Positions 6,333-6,892 of a stretch of 6,892 nt of DNA are shown here, in pieces. The translations under genes were made by a program, and so were the position numbers. The stretch spans positions 1 to 6,892 of the forward strand of contig JAQBPZ010000013.1 of NCBI GenBank assembly GCA_028287225.1. Direction: 5' to 3'. Within the stretch, counting starts at the first letter, position 1; the number at the start of each line of letters is the position of its first letter. The notes below the pieces were generated by a model. That model ran no database searches and had not been told where the DNA came from. It worked only from the letters and a program-made list of their open reading frames with translations. The stretch is from Gemmatimonadota bacterium. GTDB lineage: Bacteria > Gemmatimonadota > Gemmatimonadetes > Gemmatimonadales > Gemmatimonadaceae.

Positions 6333-6698
6333 CTACTCCTCGTCCTCATCGTCGTCGTCACCGCGCTTCGCGCGGAGCGCGAGCTCTTCTTCCGTCATCG
6401 GCGGGGCGCCGACTTCGTTGTCGAAGGTGGTGATCAGGTGGCGAATGACGCTCTCGTCGAGCTTGAGGGCGCGCTCGTACTCGGGGAGGCCGGCGGCCTC
6501 CGCCTCGAAGCGGGCGATGACGTAGTAGCCATTCTCGCGGGGGCCGATGGGGTAGGCCAGCTGGCGGCGGCCCCAATGATCGACTTTCATCTCCCCGGAC
6601 GTGCCGAGGAGCTCGTGGAAGCGGTTCAGCTTCTCGGTGACGGCTGTGTCTTCGAGCGTGGAATCGAAGACATAGACCGCCTCGTATGGACGTGGCAT
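6333..6698 (-). CDS. rpsF: 30S ribosomal protein bS6
   Basis: 121 residues. bS6 binds bS18 and 16S rRNA helices in the central domain. The N-terminus MPRPYEAVYVFDSTL, the central WGRRQLAYPIGPRENGYYVIARF (42-64) and the helix with LDESVIRHLIT (80-90) are diagnostic. The C-terminus ends in the acidic run GDDDDEDEE (113-121), encoded rather than added; Escherichia coli bS6 gains glutamates there through RimK. The ATG at 6698 gives the family start; GGGAGG (6710-6715) is 11 bases upstream, a rather long spacing, and an open frame further upstream lies in the leader. It is the first gene of the ribosomal cluster. Confidence 0.97.
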   Translation of the reverse strand: MPRPYEAVYVFDSTLEDTAVTEKLNRFHELLGTSGEMKVDHWGRRQLAYPIGPRENGYYVIARFEAEAAGLPEYERALKLDESVIRHLITTFDNEVGAPPMTEEELALRAKRGDDDDEDEE

Positions 6699-6812
6699 GT
6701 CCTGGCAATCCTCCCTTTGGACGTATCCGCCCCCCGCTGGTTGCCGAAGCAGGAGGAGGGGAATGAGGTGCCTGCGCCGGGCAATCGGGTGGCGGAAGGC
6801 ACGTTGTGACAG
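6699..6812 (-). promoter_or_regulatory. Structured rpsF leader, candidate S6:S18 autoregulatory element
   Basis: If transcription starts near 6812, the untranslated leader is about 114 bases. It can form GUGCCU/AGGCAC (6797-6802 with 6768-6773), an asymmetric internal loop (UC opposite C), an inner CGCC/GGCG stem (6791-6794 with 6775-6778) and a 12-base loop. A CCG sits at the internal loop. A conserved CCG beside a bulge is the key feature of the published rpsF leader motif bound by the S6:S18 complex; the match here is by eye only. Closer to the gene, UCCUCC (6752-6757) is complementary to GGAGGA of the ribosome site (6709-6714), and a small UUCG-loop hairpin lies at 6742-6751. Confidence 0.5.
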
Positions 6813-6818
6813 CCACTT

Positions 6819-6847
6819 AAGATACACGCGCGGGGAGCCGGAAAGAA
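6819..6847 (-). promoter_or_regulatory. Probable sigma-70-type promoter for the rpsF operon
   Basis: On the minus strand TATCTT (6819-6824) stands out as an A/T-rich -10 hexamer in GC-rich sequence. Seventeen bases upstream is TTCTTT (6842-6847), a poor match to TTGACA. It is the only promoter-like pair I see in the 194 bases before rpsF. The remaining bases to 6892 hold no recognisable gene or site. Confidence 0.5.
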
Positions 6848-6892
6848 GGGGGCCGAGTGGCGGCGTTCGATGTGCGGGGCAGTGAAAGGGTG

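Noticed and set aside
6763..6885. Short plus-strand ORF starting ATG after AGGAGGAGGGG
   Set aside because: The apparent ribosome site is the complement of the pyrimidine tract in the rpsF leader. The 40-residue product is Arg-rich and resembles nothing known.
1..6892. CRISPR array, tRNA or rRNA gene, insertion sequence, phage or toxin-antitoxin genes
   Set aside because: I saw no regularly spaced repeats, cloverleaf, transposase motifs or terminal inverted repeats. The window is mostly conserved housekeeping sequence.

Overview
The window is a GC-rich (about 70% by eye) bacterial chromosome segment in which every convincing gene lies on the minus strand, so transcription runs from right (6892) to left (1). 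Gene order, protein style and the -10-like TATCTT hexamer ahead of rpsF suggest a Gemmatimonadota-type organism. That assignment is inference; there is no rRNA gene or other marker here to prove it.

Right part (6892 to 4606) is a ribosomal-protein cluster: a promoter and structured leader, then rpsF (bS6), rpsR (bS18, zinc-ligand type), a polytopic DUF2232/YybS-like membrane protein, and rplI (bL9). Gaps between these genes are 2 to 15 bases, so they look like one operon. The rpsF leader can fold into a hairpin with an internal loop next to a CCG, reminiscent of the known S6:S18 autoregulatory mRNA motif, and holds a pyrimidine tract complementary to the rpsF Shine-Dalgarno sequence.

Middle (4605 to 4023): a roughly 100-base imperfect palindrome fills most of the 140-base gap between rplI and rsfS. 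rsfS encodes the ribosomal silencing factor and is followed directly by a short, very stable GC hairpin.

Left part (4022 to 1) is a translationally coupled set. A lipoprotein with a propeller-like body and a C-terminal SPOR domain starts at a TTG codon. It overlaps by four bases (GTGA) a second protein in which a degenerate ParA/BY-kinase-like domain, a single membrane helix and a SPOR-like region are joined. That gene's stop codon in turn shares one base (TAGTG) with the GTG start of smc, whose ATPase head and first coiled-coil arm are inside the window while the rest runs off the left edge.

The most unusual content is this pair of SPOR-type envelope proteins coupled to smc. One carries a cytoplasmic domain that keeps the outline of a BY-kinase/MinD-like ATPase but has lost Walker A, A' and B residues. 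A link between peptidoglycan at the division site and chromosome segregation is a plausible but untested reading.
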